Origin: Pseudomonas sp. 5P_3.1_Bac2
GTDB lineage: Bacteria; Pseudomonadota; Gammaproteobacteria; Pseudomonadales; Pseudomonadaceae
Direction: 5' to 3'
DNA length: 64,000 nt
Assembly (NCBI RefSeq): GCF_025465995.1
Contig: NZ_JANLNY010000023.1
Coordinates: 492,491 to 556,490 of the forward strand
Shown: positions 18,276-26,819 of the stretch, piece by piece
Layout of the letters: every line of letters starts with the position of its first letter
Position numbering within the stretch: position 1 is the stretch's first letter
Position numbers and translations under genes: made by a program
Notes under the pieces: generated by a model
Told to the model about the DNA's origin: nothing
What the model saw: the letters and a program-made list of their open reading frames with translations, nothing else
The model's database searches: none

Positions 18276-19910
18276 TCAGACGACCAAAGCCCGCGCCTGC
18301 TCGCGCAGGACAAACTTCTGCACCTTGCCGGTGCTGGTCTTCGGCAGCTCGGTAAACACCACATGGCCAGGCACCTTAAAGCGCGCCATATGTTGCTGAC
18401 AGAAGCTGATCACTTCGGCCGCGTCCAGCTGCGCCCCGGCTTTGACCGCGATAAATGCACAAGGCGTCTCGCCCCATTTGCTGTGCGGCATGGCCACCAC
18501 AGCGGCTTCGAGGATCTGCGGATGGCGGTAGAGCACGTCCTCCACCTCAATCGAAGAAATGTTCTCGCCGCCGGAGATGATGATGTCCTTGGAGCGGTCC
18601 TTGATCTCCACATAGCCATCGGCGTGCCACACGGCCAGGTCGCCGGAATGGAACCAGCCGCCGGCAAAGGCTTCAGCGGTGGCCGAAGGATTTTTCAGGT
18701 AGCCCTTCATCACCACGTTGCCGCGCATCATGATCTCGCCGATGGTCTCACCATCTTTGGCCACTGGCTCCAAAGTATCCGGATTGGCCACCATCAGCCC
18801 TTCCAGTAATGGCGCACGCACGCCCTGACGGGATTTGAGGCGCGCGCGCTGCTCGGCAGATTCCTTATCCCAGGCGCTGTTCCACTCGCAAGACACGCTG
18901 GGGCCGTAGGTTTCGGTCAGGCCATAGACGTGGGTGACGCGGAAGTCCAAGGCCTCCATGGCTTCGATCACCGCCGCCGGTGGCGCGGCGCCAGCAGTGA
19001 GCACTTTGACCGGCTGGGTTTTCAGCGCTTTCAGTTCATCCGCGGCGTTGGCCAGCATGTTCAGTACGATCGGTGCGCCGCAGAAGTGATCGACGCCATG
19101 TTCGGCCAGCGCCGGGTAGATCGCCTCGGCCCGGACATGGCGCAGGCACACGTTAACCCCGACATAGGCGGCCATCACCCAGGGGAAGCACCAGCCGTTG
19201 CAGTGGAACATCGGCAAGGTCCACAGGTATACCGGGAAGCGATTCATGTCCCAGCACATGGCATTGGACAGCGCATTCAAGTGCGCGCCACGGTGGTGAT
19301 AGACCACGCCTTTGGGGTTGCCGGTGGTGCCGGAGGTGTAGTTGAGGGAGATCGCCTGCCACTCGTCAGCTGGCAGCTGCCACGCGTAGTCAGGATCGCC
19401 CTCGGCCAGCAGCGCCTCGTAATCGAACTGGCCGATCAGTTGCCCGCCAGCGTATTCCGGATCGTCGATATCGATGATCAGCGGGCGATTGGGCAAGTGA
19501 CTGGTGACCCGTTGCACCAGCTCGCCGAACTCTTTATCCACCAGCAGCACCTTGGCTTCGCCGTGTTGCAGGATAAAGGCCACGGCTTCGGCATCCAGAC
19601 GGGTGTTGATGGCGTTGAGTACCGCACCGCACATCGGCACGCCGAAATGCGCTTCGAACATGGCCGGACCATTCGGTGCGATGACCGCCACGGTGTCGCC
19701 AAGGCCCACGCCGCGCTGGCTTAGCGCCGAGGCCAGGCGGATGCAGCGCTGATAAGTCTGCCCCCAAGTTTGCCGTAACGCGCCATTAATCACCGCCAGG
19801 CGCTGCGGATGGACACTGGCAGCACGCTCAATAAAAGTTAGCGGGCTCAGTGCCTGAAAATTCGCGGCTTCACGCGGCATGCCGTATTCGTAAGGGTTGA
19901 TGCTGTGCAT
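18276..19910 (-). CDS. Medium/long-chain acyl-CoA synthetase (AMP-binding)
   Basis: This is a 544-residue ANL-family enzyme that activates a carboxylic acid to its acyl-AMP and then to the CoA thioester. The P-loop-like motif is YTSGTTGNPKGVVYHH (about residues 182-197), followed by the HVYGLTETYG segment, the WFHSGDLAVWHADGY segment and the DRSKDIIISGGENIS hinge. The sequence resembles AlkK-type medium-chain synthetases; chain preference is not readable. The ATG at 19910 has GGAG 7 nt upstream. It is divergent from fabY across 236 bp. Confidence 0.9.
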   Translation of the reverse strand: MHSINPYEYGMPREAANFQALSPLTFIERAASVHPQRLAVINGALRQTWGQTYQRCIRLASALSQRGVGLGDTVAVIAPNGPAMFEAHFGVPMCGAVLNAINTRLDAEAVAFILQHGEAKVLLVDKEFGELVQRVTSHLPNRPLIIDIDDPEYAGGQLIGQFDYEALLAEGDPDYAWQLPADEWQAISLNYTSGTTGNPKGVVYHHRGAHLNALSNAMCWDMNRFPVYLWTLPMFHCNGWCFPWVMAAYVGVNVCLRHVRAEAIYPALAEHGVDHFCGAPIVLNMLANAADELKALKTQPVKVLTAGAAPPAAVIEAMEALDFRVTHVYGLTETYGPSVSCEWNSAWDKESAEQRARLKSRQGVRAPLLEGLMVANPDTLEPVAKDGETIGEIMMRGNVVMKGYLKNPSATAEAFAGGWFHSGDLAVWHADGYVEIKDRSKDIIISGGENISSIEVEDVLYRHPQILEAAVVAMPHSKWGETPCAFIAVKAGAQLDAAEVISFCQQHMARFKVPGHVVFTELPKTSTGKVQKFVLREQARALVV

Positions 19911-19918
19911 TGTTGTTC

Positions 19919-19981
19919 TCCGACCCAAGGCTGACAAACGTACCAGTTGCCTGGCAATGTTACCGTCATACCTTGGTCGGA
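19919..19981. promoter_or_regulatory. Long inverted repeat in the divergent acyl-CoA synthetase / fabY region
   Basis: TCCGACCCAAGG (19919-19930) and CCTTGGTCGGA (19971-19981) are complementary apart from one bulged base, with 40 nt between. The left arm overlaps the ribosome binding site of the acyl-CoA synthetase gene. It could be an operator pair or could mask that site in the RNA. Confidence 0.4.
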
Positions 19982-19992
19982 AACCGTGACTT

Positions 19993-20070
19993 ATGGGTCA
20001 GCCGTTGCGTCAGCATAGGCATCCCGACGCCATGCTGGCGTGCACCCTGCACCCAAGTGCCGCGTGCTAG
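19993..20070 (+). CDS. Putative 25-residue leader ORF upstream of fabY
   Basis: An ATG at 19993 opens a 25-codon frame that ends in TAG at 20068-20070, two bases before the base of a terminator hairpin. The peptide is MGQPLRQHRHP followed by 14 further residues, with three histidines but no run of a single amino acid. The ribosome binding site is weak, so translation is uncertain. The position relative to the hairpin and the fabY ribosome binding site is what makes it worth listing. Confidence 0.3.
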   Translation: MGQPLRQHRHPDAMLACTLHPSAAC

Positions 20071-20072
20071 AG

Positions 20073-20132
20073 CGCCGGCGTCAATCGCCAAGCTGTCATC
20101 ACCTCATCTGAGCTTGGCCGGCGTTATTTTTT
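20073..20132 (+). terminator. fabY: Terminator-like hairpin (possible attenuator) in the fabY leader
   Basis: An outer stem CGCCGGC (20073-20079) pairs with GCCGGCG (20117-20123), and an inner stem CAAGCT (20089-20094) pairs with AGCTTG (20111-20116). TTATTTTTT follows directly at 20124-20132, and the fabY ribosome binding site GAAGGAG starts at 20133. There is no plus-strand gene upstream within this window for it to terminate, so it either attenuates fabY itself or is left over from a lost gene. Confidence 0.6.
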
Positions 20133-20146
20133 GAAGGAGTGATCGA

Positions 20147-22057
20147 GTGACCTCACGCTTACCTGTGATCGTTGGATTTGGTGGCTATAACGCAGCTGGA
20201 CGTAGCTCCTTCCACCATGGCTTCCGCCGGACTGTGCTGGAATCGATGGACCTGCCCGCTCGTCAGCAAACCCTCGCGGGCCTGGCACAGATGATGAAGC
20301 TGGTGCACGTGGTTGACGGTCAGTACCAAGACGACCAGGGCCAAGTGCTGAGCCTGGCCGAGATCGATGCGCGGTTCAGCGCCATCATCCTCGCCGGCAC
20401 CCTAGTACGCCGTATCGAAGCCCAGCACCTGGACCCGGACGCCGCTTACTGGCAGAAGAACATCAGCCTCAGCGCCACTGCCGACAGCCCGCTGAGCTTT
20501 GTCACCAGCCGTAAGCAACTGCCTGAGCCACTGCCAGAGAACTGGTCAGTGACTGAGCTCAACGCCAGCGAAGTGCAAGTCACCCTGCATGACAGCTGCG
20601 AATTCAAAATCGCCAGCTACCGCCCGCTCGCAGTGAAATCCGCCGGCCAACTGCCCACAGGCTTTGAGCCCAGCGAGCTGTACAACTCCCGCTTCCACCC
20701 ACGCGGCCTGGCCATGACCGTGGTCGGCGTGACCGACGCACTGCGCTCGGTGGGCATCGAATGGCAGCACATCGTGCAGCAGGTCGCACCGGATCAAATC
20801 GCCGTGTTCGCCGGCAGCGTGATGAGCCAGCTGGATGAAAACGGCTACGGCGGCATGATGCAGTCGCGCCTTAAAGGTGGCCGTGTCACCGCCAAGCAAC
20901 TGGCCCTGGGCCTGAACACCATGCCGGCGGACTTTATCAACGCCTATGTGCTCGGCAGCGTCGGCACCACCGGCAGCACCACTGGGGCCTGCGCCACCTT
21001 CCTGTACAACCTGCAAAAGGGTGTCGAACAAATCCAATCGGGCAAGTCCCGCGTGGTGGTGGTCGGCAACAGTGAAGCGCCGGTCAACCAAGAGTGCATC
21101 GAGGGTTACGGCGCCATGGGCGCACTGGCCACAGAAGAAGGCCTGCGCCAGATCGAAGGCAAGGATGACGTAGACTTTCGTCGCGCCAGCCGGCCATTCG
21201 GCGCCAACTGCGGCTTCACCTTGGCCGAAGCCTGCCAGTTTGTGGTGTTGATGGATGACGAACTGGCCCTGCAACTGGGCGCCGATATCCACGGTGCGGT
21301 GCCGGATGTGTTTATCAACGCCGACGGCTTTAAAAAGTCCATCTCTGCCCCCGGCCCGGGTAACTACCTGACCGTGGCCAAGGCCGTGGCCAGCGCCGTG
21401 CAACTGATCGGCGCCGACGGCGTGCGCCAGCGCAGCTTCGTCCACGCCCACGGCTCCAGCACCCCGGCCAACCGCGTCACCGAATCAGAGATCCTTGAGC
21501 GCGTGGCCAGCGCCTTTGCCATCGAGCAATGGCCGGTGACGGCGGTCAAAGCCTTTGTCGGCCACAGCCTGGCCACCGCCAGCGGCGACCAGCTGATCAG
21601 CGCCTTGGGCAGCTTCAAGTACGGGATTATTCCGGGGATCAAGACCATCGATGCGGTCGCCGACGACGTGTTCCAGGATCACCTGAGCATCGCCACTGAA
21701 GATCGCAGCCTGGCGCCTGAGCAACTGGAAGCCTGCTTTATCAACTCCAAGGGCTTTGGCGGCAACAACGCCAGCGCCGTGGTGTTGGCCCCCCATGTGG
21801 CCGAGCGCATGCTGCGCAAACGCCATGGCGAAGCGGCCTTTGCCGCTTACCAGACGCGCCGCGCCGCCACCCGCAGCGCGGCGCAGGCGTACGATGAGCT
21901 AGCGCTGAAAGGTCAGCTGGAGATTATTTATAACTTCGGCAACGACATGATCGACGACAAGCAGATCGAGATCAGCGCTGAGCAGATCAAAGTGCCGGGC
22001 TTTGCCCAGCCTCTGCAATTTGCCTCGGATGCGCGCTATCGCGACATGCTCGACTAA
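20147..22057 (+). CDS. fabY: FabY-type beta-ketoacyl-ACP synthase
   Basis: FabY of P. aeruginosa starts fatty-acid synthesis by condensing acetyl-CoA with malonyl-ACP, in place of FabH. This 636-residue protein matches it closely by memory (VIVGFGGYNAAGRSSFHHGF start). The thiolase-fold active site shows the nucleophile C282 in STTGACATFLYN and histidines in VHAHGSSTPANR and FVGHSLATASGD. The GTG at 20147 follows GAAGGAG. The next genes are cysQ, nudE, yrfG and lysM in the PAO1 order. The leader holds a terminator-like hairpin immediately upstream. Confidence 0.92.
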   Translation: MTSRLPVIVGFGGYNAAGRSSFHHGFRRTVLESMDLPARQQTLAGLAQMMKLVHVVDGQYQDDQGQVLSLAEIDARFSAIILAGTLVRRIEAQHLDPDAAYWQKNISLSATADSPLSFVTSRKQLPEPLPENWSVTELNASEVQVTLHDSCEFKIASYRPLAVKSAGQLPTGFEPSELYNSRFHPRGLAMTVVGVTDALRSVGIEWQHIVQQVAPDQIAVFAGSVMSQLDENGYGGMMQSRLKGGRVTAKQLALGLNTMPADFINAYVLGSVGTTGSTTGACATFLYNLQKGVEQIQSGKSRVVVVGNSEAPVNQECIEGYGAMGALATEEGLRQIEGKDDVDFRRASRPFGANCGFTLAEACQFVVLMDDELALQLGADIHGAVPDVFINADGFKKSISAPGPGNYLTVAKAVASAVQLIGADGVRQRSFVHAHGSSTPANRVTESEILERVASAFAIEQWPVTAVKAFVGHSLATASGDQLISALGSFKYGIIPGIKTIDAVADDVFQDHLSIATEDRSLAPEQLEACFINSKGFGGNNASAVVLAPHVAERMLRKRHGEAAFAAYQTRRAATRSAAQAYDELALKGQLEIIYNFGNDMIDDKQIEISAEQIKVPGFAQPLQFASDARYRDMLD

Positions 22058-22064
22058 GCAGGCA

Positions 22065-22094
22065 TAGCGCCCAGGCCAGGCGGCATGGGCGCTA
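22065..22094. terminator. Hairpin between convergent fabY and cysQ
   Basis: A perfect 8-bp stem TAGCGCCC/GGGCGCTA with a 14-nt loop lies in the 46-bp gap between the two convergent stops. There is no clear T-tract. Confidence 0.55.
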
Positions 22095-22103
22095 GCTCAA
22101 GCG

Positions 22104-22940
22104 TTACTGGCCCAGCTTGGCCGCCAAGGCCTGTACCTCAGCACGCCAATCGGCCGCCGCCGGCAGTGCGATAAAGAACGGATTAAGCAACGACTCATAG
22201 GCGTGGTAATCCAGGCGCTCGCCGTTTAAGCGCAGCACCTCGCCGCCGGCGCCTTCGAGCACGCCTTGGGCCGCTGCCGTGTCCCACTGCGATGTCGGCG
22301 CCAAGCGCGGATAGCAATCGGCCTGACCTTGCGCGAGCAAACAAAACTTCAGGCTACTGCCGACATTGGCCAGTTGCAGTTGGCCAAAGCGCGCCTGCAA
22401 ATCGCTGAGCAACTGCTCTTGCTCGGGGCTGGAATGACGCTTGCTGGCCACCAGGGTAAAGGCCTCAGCCGGCGCCGTGCGCACGCTGATCGGCTGCACC
22501 TTGCCGGCGCTATCGGCGACAAACGCACCGAGACCTGCGCCACCGTAGTAGCACTGCCCGGTCGCCGGCACACCGACCACGCCGAACAGCACGCGGCCCT
22601 GCTCGATCAGGGCGACGTTAACGGTGAACTCTGCACTGCCACTGATAAATTCCTTAGTGCCATCCAACGGGTCGACCAACCACCAGCGTTGCCATTGCTG
22701 GCGGGTGCTTAAGGGAATATCGGCGTCTTCTTCAGACAGCACCGGCACCTCGGCCAGCAGCTGTTCTAGGCCGGCGACGAGGATATCGTGCGCGGCCAGA
22801 TCGGCAGCGGTGACCGGCGACTGATCGGACTTTTGCGTCACCGCCACGTCGTTGCGCCAGAACGGCAGGATGGCGGCGCCCGCTTGGCGCACCAGGGCAA
22901 TTAGCTCGGCGATCACAGGCGCCGTTACGGGATGGCTCAT
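22104..22940 (-). CDS. cysQ: CysQ, 3'(2'),5'-bisphosphate nucleotidase
   Basis: CysQ hydrolyses 3'-phosphoadenosine 5'-phosphate, the by-product of sulfate assimilation, in the cytoplasm. The 278-residue inositol-monophosphatase-fold protein has the metal-binding LSEEDAD segment near residue 73, the WLVDPLDGTKEF signature near residue 90 and a C-terminal QWDTAAAQGVLEGAGG motif. The ATG at 22940 gives a family-length protein; the longer upstream frame overlaps nudE. It lies 7 bp after nudE, so they probably form an operon. Confidence 0.95.
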   Translation of the reverse strand: MSHPVTAPVIAELIALVRQAGAAILPFWRNDVAVTQKSDQSPVTAADLAAHDILVAGLEQLLAEVPVLSEEDADIPLSTRQQWQRWWLVDPLDGTKEFISGSAEFTVNVALIEQGRVLFGVVGVPATGQCYYGGAGLGAFVADSAGKVQPISVRTAPAEAFTLVASKRHSSPEQEQLLSDLQARFGQLQLANVGSSLKFCLLAQGQADCYPRLAPTSQWDTAAAQGVLEGAGGEVLRLNGERLDYHAYESLLNPFFIALPAAADWRAEVQALAAKLGQ

Positions 22941-22947
22941 GAGTGAC

Positions 22948-23514
22948 TCACAGACTGAACAGGCCGCGCTGGATAAGCAGATCGCGGGCCAAATAGAGCG
23001 CCGCCAAAGCACGACCCTCAGTGAATTGCGGGTGCTGGACCAAGCTCATAAGGTCGCGCAGGTGGACTTTATCCACGCTGATCGGCTCAGGCTCGTCGCC
23101 CGGCAGGCTTTCCTCAAACAGATCCCAGGCCAGCACCACCTGAATCTTCTGGCTCATATAGCCAGGCGATAAGCTCAGTTCAGCTAAGTGCTCGAGATGG
23201 CGGGCGCCAAAGCCGGCTTCTTCTTTAAGCTCACGGTTGGCAGCGTCGAGCACATCTTCGCCGGGCTCGATCAGACCTTTAGGCAGCGACAGTTGGTAGT
23301 CATCGGTGCCGCCGCAGTATTCCTCGATCAACAGGGCATGCTCGGCATCGGCCATGGCCACCACCATCACCGCCCCATAACCGGCACCCTTGCCGACTAA
23401 CCGCTCGTAGGTGCGTTCCACGCCATTGCTGAAACGCAGCTGCAACTCTTCAACACGAAACAGACGGCTGCTGGCGACTATTTCGCGGGCAAGTACGGTT
23501 GGCTTCTGGCGCAT
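22948..23514 (-). CDS. nudE: NudE, ADP compounds hydrolase (Nudix)
   Basis: NudE hydrolyses ADP-ribose, NADH and related compounds. The 188-residue protein contains a Nudix box starting at GLIEPGEDVLDAANREL with the REL.EE core. The ATG at 23514 is preceded by AGGAGCTGTACC. cysQ follows 7 bp downstream, and yrfG diverges upstream across 119 bp, as in other pseudomonads. Confidence 0.93.
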   Translation of the reverse strand: MRQKPTVLAREIVASSRLFRVEELQLRFSNGVERTYERLVGKGAGYGAVMVVAMADAEHALLIEEYCGGTDDYQLSLPKGLIEPGEDVLDAANRELKEEAGFGARHLEHLAELSLSPGYMSQKIQVVLAWDLFEESLPGDEPEPISVDKVHLRDLMSLVQHPQFTEGRALAALYLARDLLIQRGLFSL

Positions 23515-23633
23515 GGTACAGCTCCTAGGCATGACTTAGCGGGGTATCATAGCGCGGATAATCGCCGCCGTTGCGCTGATGGCGACACCGGCGCGGCAAT
23601 TGCCACCTTCTTTTATTTACCAGAAGTTTGCCT

Positions 23634-24305
23634 ATGCCTGCCTTAGCTTGGAATACCCTGGACACCGTCCTGCTGGATATGGACGGCACCCTGCTGGACC
23701 TGCATTTCGACAACCACTTCTGGCTAGAGCACCTGCCCGCACGCTACGCCGAGCACCATGGCATCAGCCGTGAGCTGGCTGACGCGGAGCTGCTGCCGCT
23801 GTTTCGTCAGCATGCCGGGCAGCTCAATTGGTATTGCACAGACTTCTGGAGCCGCGAGCTGAATCTGCCGATTCCCGCGCTTAAGCGCGAAGTGGCCCAT
23901 CTGATCGCCCTGCGCCCGGATGCCGATTTGTTTCTCGCCGCGCTGCGCAAAGCCGGCAAGCAAGTGCTGCTGATCACCAATGCCCACCGTGATTCGCTGT
24001 CGTTAAAGATGGAGCGAGTCGAACTGGCGCCCTACTTCGACCGCATGATCAGCTCCCACGACTACGGCTATCCCAAGGAAGACCAGCAGTTCTGGCAGGC
24101 GTTGCAGGCGGATTGCCCGTTTGATCCGGCGCGCAGCTTGTTTATCGACGACAGCCTGCCGATCCTGCGCAGCGCCCGCACCTTTGGCGTGGCGCAACTG
24201 CTCGCAGTGCGTCAGCCCGATAGCCAGGCGACGCAAAAAGACACCGAGGAATTTGCCGCGGTAGAGGATTACCGCGCGTTACTGCTGGGCCTGAGCGGCC
24301 ACTGA
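23634..24305 (+). CDS. yrfG: YrfG, GMP/IMP nucleotidase (HAD family)
   Basis: This is a 223-residue cytoplasmic HAD phosphatase of the YrfG group, which dephosphorylates purine nucleoside 5'-monophosphates. Motif I is LLDMDGTLLDLHFDN, motif II is LLITNAHRD, motif III is the lysine in YGYPKEDQ and motif IV is LFIDDSLPIL. I prefer the ATG at 23634 over a TTG two codons upstream. It is convergent with the LysM gene, with a long hairpin between. Confidence 0.92.
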   Translation: MPALAWNTLDTVLLDMDGTLLDLHFDNHFWLEHLPARYAEHHGISRELADAELLPLFRQHAGQLNWYCTDFWSRELNLPIPALKREVAHLIALRPDADLFLAALRKAGKQVLLITNAHRDSLSLKMERVELAPYFDRMISSHDYGYPKEDQQFWQALQADCPFDPARSLFIDDSLPILRSARTFGVAQLLAVRQPDSQATQKDTEEFAAVEDYRALLLGLSGH

Positions 24306-24331
24306 GTGATTCAGTAGGCGGCGCATGCAAT

Positions 24332-24375
24332 AGGCGCGCGCAGTAAGCGAGCATTGCACTCGCCTGCTGCGCGCC
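24332..24375. terminator. Long GC hairpin between convergent yrfG and the LysM gene
   Basis: Arms GGCGCGCGCAG and CTGCGCGCC enclose a second stem GCGAG/CTCGC. It lies between the two stops; there is no T-tract, so its role in termination is inferred from position. Confidence 0.55.
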
Positions 24376-24387
24376 TGCCGCTGAGGC

Positions 24388-24825
24388 TTACTCCGGAATG
24401 CGCAGCACTTGGCCCGGATAAATTTTGTCCGGGTGGCTGAGCAGCGGTTTGTTGGCTTCGAAGATTTTCGGATAGAGATTGGCATTGCCATACTCGGCCT
24501 TGGCAATCGCGCTCAGGGTGTCGCCTTTTTTCACGGTGACAAAACGCGCCGCAGCCGCCGGGGTGGTCACGGTGATCTGATCCAGCACTTCCGCCACGCC
24601 CGCGACGTTGCCCAGGGCCAGGAGGATTTTCTCTTTCTCTTCCTGGGTCGCCACTTCACCTTTGGCGGTGACTTTTTCCCCTTCCACACTGATTTGGATA
24701 TTGGGATTGCCCAAGCCGACCTGGGCTACGTGCGCCGCCAGCGACTCAGCGGCTTGCGCCTCCTGACCCACCAGTGATTCCCAGAGTTTGGTTCCTGCTT
24801 CTTTGACAAAGTTGAACAGACTCAT
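24388..24825 (-). CDS. BON and LysM domain protein (Kbp/YgaU-like)
   Basis: This is a 145-residue protein with a BON domain (about residues 25-90) and a C-terminal LysM domain (about 95-143, beginning VTVKKGDTLSAIAK). It is the pseudomonad homologue of E. coli Kbp (YgaU), a potassium-binding cytoplasmic protein. No signal peptide is seen, in agreement with a cytosolic location. The ATG at 24825 has AAAGGAGC upstream; the open frame extending to 25323 runs through the divergent lysR gene and is not real. Gene order matches lysM of PAO1. Confidence 0.9.
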   Translation of the reverse strand: MSLFNFVKEAGTKLWESLVGQEAQAAESLAAHVAQVGLGNPNIQISVEGEKVTAKGEVATQEEKEKILLALGNVAGVAEVLDQITVTTPAAAARFVTVKKGDTLSAIAKAEYGNANLYPKIFEANKPLLSHPDKIYPGQVLRIPE

Positions 24826-24982
24826 ATGTGCTCCTTTTAATCCTTGGATGGGTACCGGTCGCAGCCGGGTGAATTTGCAGTTTAGTCGCAAATCTTTGCT
24901 GAGGTTGCCAGCATGACAATCGTACTGGCAAGCAGCATCGGCACGACTGTTAGAATGGGCCAAACCTCGCTGGGATTGCTGC

Positions 24983-25879
24983 ATGGACATCAAGCAACTG
25001 AAATTCCTTATCGCCTTGGACGAGACCCGCCACTTTGGCCAGGCGGCAGCGCGTTGCCACATCACCCAACCAACCCTGTCGATGCGCCTGCGCCAGCTGG
25101 AAGAAGAGCTGGGTCTGCAACTGGTCCATCGTGGCCAGCGCTTTGAGGGCTTCAGTGCCGACGGCGAGCGCATCTTGGCTTGGGCACGCAGCCTGATGGC
25201 TGCCCACGATGGCCTGTACGCCGAAGCCGCCGCCTGCCGCGGCCAGTTGGTCGGCACCCTGCGCTTAGGCGTGGTGCCCTTGGCCGGGTTTGACCCCATG
25301 CGCTTGGTCCAGCTGTTTGCCAACCGCCACCCGAGCCTGCGCTTTCAGATGTTTGCCCTGAGCAGCGAGCAGATTTTGGAGCGCTTGAGCAGTAATCAGC
25401 TGGAGCTGGGCCTGTCCTATTTGGATCGCCTCGACCCGCAGCACTTCGACAGCTTCGCCTTAGCCGAAACGCGCATGGGCCTGCTCTATGACCGGCGTTT
25501 CTTCCAGTTCACCAGCCCGGCGCTGCGTTGGGAAAACCTTATCGAACTGCCCTTGGGCCTGCTCTCGGCGGGCATGCATTTTCGCCAGTCGATTGATCAT
25601 GGCTTCCGCTCCCGGGGCCTGACGCCAAACCCCAGGCTGGAAACCGATGCCGTTCATCAGTTACTGCAAGGGGTCAGCGCTGGCTTGTGCTGCGCCATCG
25701 TGCCACTCAACAGTGGCCACAGCGAGGCCAATGAACATCTGGCACTGACGCCCATTGAGGACGCCCTGACCCTTGCGCCACTGGGTCTGATCATGCGTGG
25801 CAGCGGGCCACGTTCGCCGTTGGCCGAAGCATGCTTCAGCCAGGCCGAAGAGCTTTTAGCGCCACAACAGGCAGTCTGA
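24983..25879 (+). CDS. LysR-family transcriptional regulator
   Basis: This is a 298-residue LysR regulator with an N-terminal helix-turn-helix (about residues 18-37, FGQAAARCHITQPTLSMRL) and a C-terminal effector-binding domain (about 90-290). It is divergent from the LysM gene across 157 bp and upstream of fdhD. Its effector and targets cannot be read; both the divergent gene and the downstream fdhD pair are candidates. Confidence 0.9.
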   Translation: MDIKQLKFLIALDETRHFGQAAARCHITQPTLSMRLRQLEEELGLQLVHRGQRFEGFSADGERILAWARSLMAAHDGLYAEAAACRGQLVGTLRLGVVPLAGFDPMRLVQLFANRHPSLRFQMFALSSEQILERLSSNQLELGLSYLDRLDPQHFDSFALAETRMGLLYDRRFFQFTSPALRWENLIELPLGLLSAGMHFRQSIDHGFRSRGLTPNPRLETDAVHQLLQGVSAGLCCAIVPLNSGHSEANEHLALTPIEDALTLAPLGLIMRGSGPRSPLAEACFSQAEELLAPQQAV

Positions 25880-25988
25880 CAGCACAACCCATAGAGCAAA
25901 TCGATCAAGGTATTGGCAACAGCGATTAGACGCCCTCAAGGCAGCGGCCTAGGCTGACTCCAGCATTGGTCTTAAGGATTGCTGTGCC

Positions 25989-26819
25989 ATGTCCCGCTCT
26001 GCTTCGCCCCCACCTCAGTTAGTGACGGCCCCAAGCTACAGTTATGTCGAACTCAGCGCGGCTCCCGCACCGGACAGCAGCGCCGCGCTGGCGGAGGAAG
26101 TGGCACTGGCCCTGAGTTTTAACGGGATCAACCACAGCGTGATGATGGTCACGCCCAAGGATGTGGCGGACTTTATCCGCGGTTTCAGCCTCAGTAGTGC
26201 CTTAGTGACATCGATAGATGACATCTACGACATTCAGCTGCACAGCTCCACCAGCAGCATCAATGCTGAAATCCGTATCAGCAACCGCGCGTTCTGGGCC
26301 ATGAAAGAGCAGCGCCGCACCCTTGCCGGCACCAGCGGCTGTGGCCTGTGCGGCGTCGAAGCGCTGGATCAAGCGCTGCCCGATATCCCCAGCCTAAGCC
26401 CCAGCGCCCTGCCGCCGCCTGAGCACCTGCACGGCCTGCGTGGGCGCATCGAGCAAGCGCAAACCCTGGCCCGTGACAGTGGTGCCGTGCATGCCGCGCT
26501 GTACGTGGATGAGCACGGCGAGATCGTCCTGTGCCGCGAAGACATTGGCCGCCATAACGCTCTGGATAAGCTGATCGGTGCCCTGCACAGCCAGGCGCTG
26601 CCACGCAGCAAGGGCTTTGCCGTGGTCACCAGCCGCTGCAGTCTGGAACTTATCCACAAGGCCCTGCGCGCCGGCATCGGCACTTTGGTCAGTCTTTCCG
26701 CCCCCACCAGCCTCAGCGTGCAGTGGGCGCGCCAGCATCAGCTCAACCTTATTCATTTGCCTAAGCACAGCGCCCCCAGGCTCTACAGCCCGCAGGCGCC
26801 AGGAGTTGCCCAGCCATGA
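25989..26819 (+). CDS. fdhD: FdhD, formate dehydrogenase sulfur carrier
   Basis: FdhD moves sulfur from the cysteine desulfurase IscS to the bis-MGD molybdenum cofactor of formate dehydrogenases in the cytoplasm. The 276-residue protein has the functional cysteine pair C118 and C121 in TSGCGLCGVEAL and the C-terminal SRCSLELIHKALRAGIGTLV region. The stop overlaps the next start by 4 bp (ATGA), so translational coupling to the molybdoenzyme is likely and indicates its client. Confidence 0.94.
   Translation: MSRSASPPPQLVTAPSYSYVELSAAPAPDSSAALAEEVALALSFNGINHSVMMVTPKDVADFIRGFSLSSALVTSIDDIYDIQLHSSTSSINAEIRISNRAFWAMKEQRRTLAGTSGCGLCGVEALDQALPDIPSLSPSALPPPEHLHGLRGRIEQAQTLARDSGAVHAALYVDEHGEIVLCREDIGRHNALDKLIGALHSQALPRSKGFAVVTSRCSLELIHKALRAGIGTLVSLSAPTSLSVQWARQHQLNLIHLPKHSAPRLYSPQAPGVAQP

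Noticed and set aside
24826..25323. N-terminal extension of the LysM/BON protein
   Set aside because: The extra residues lie antisense to the lysR gene; a strong ribosome binding site precedes the ATG at 24825.
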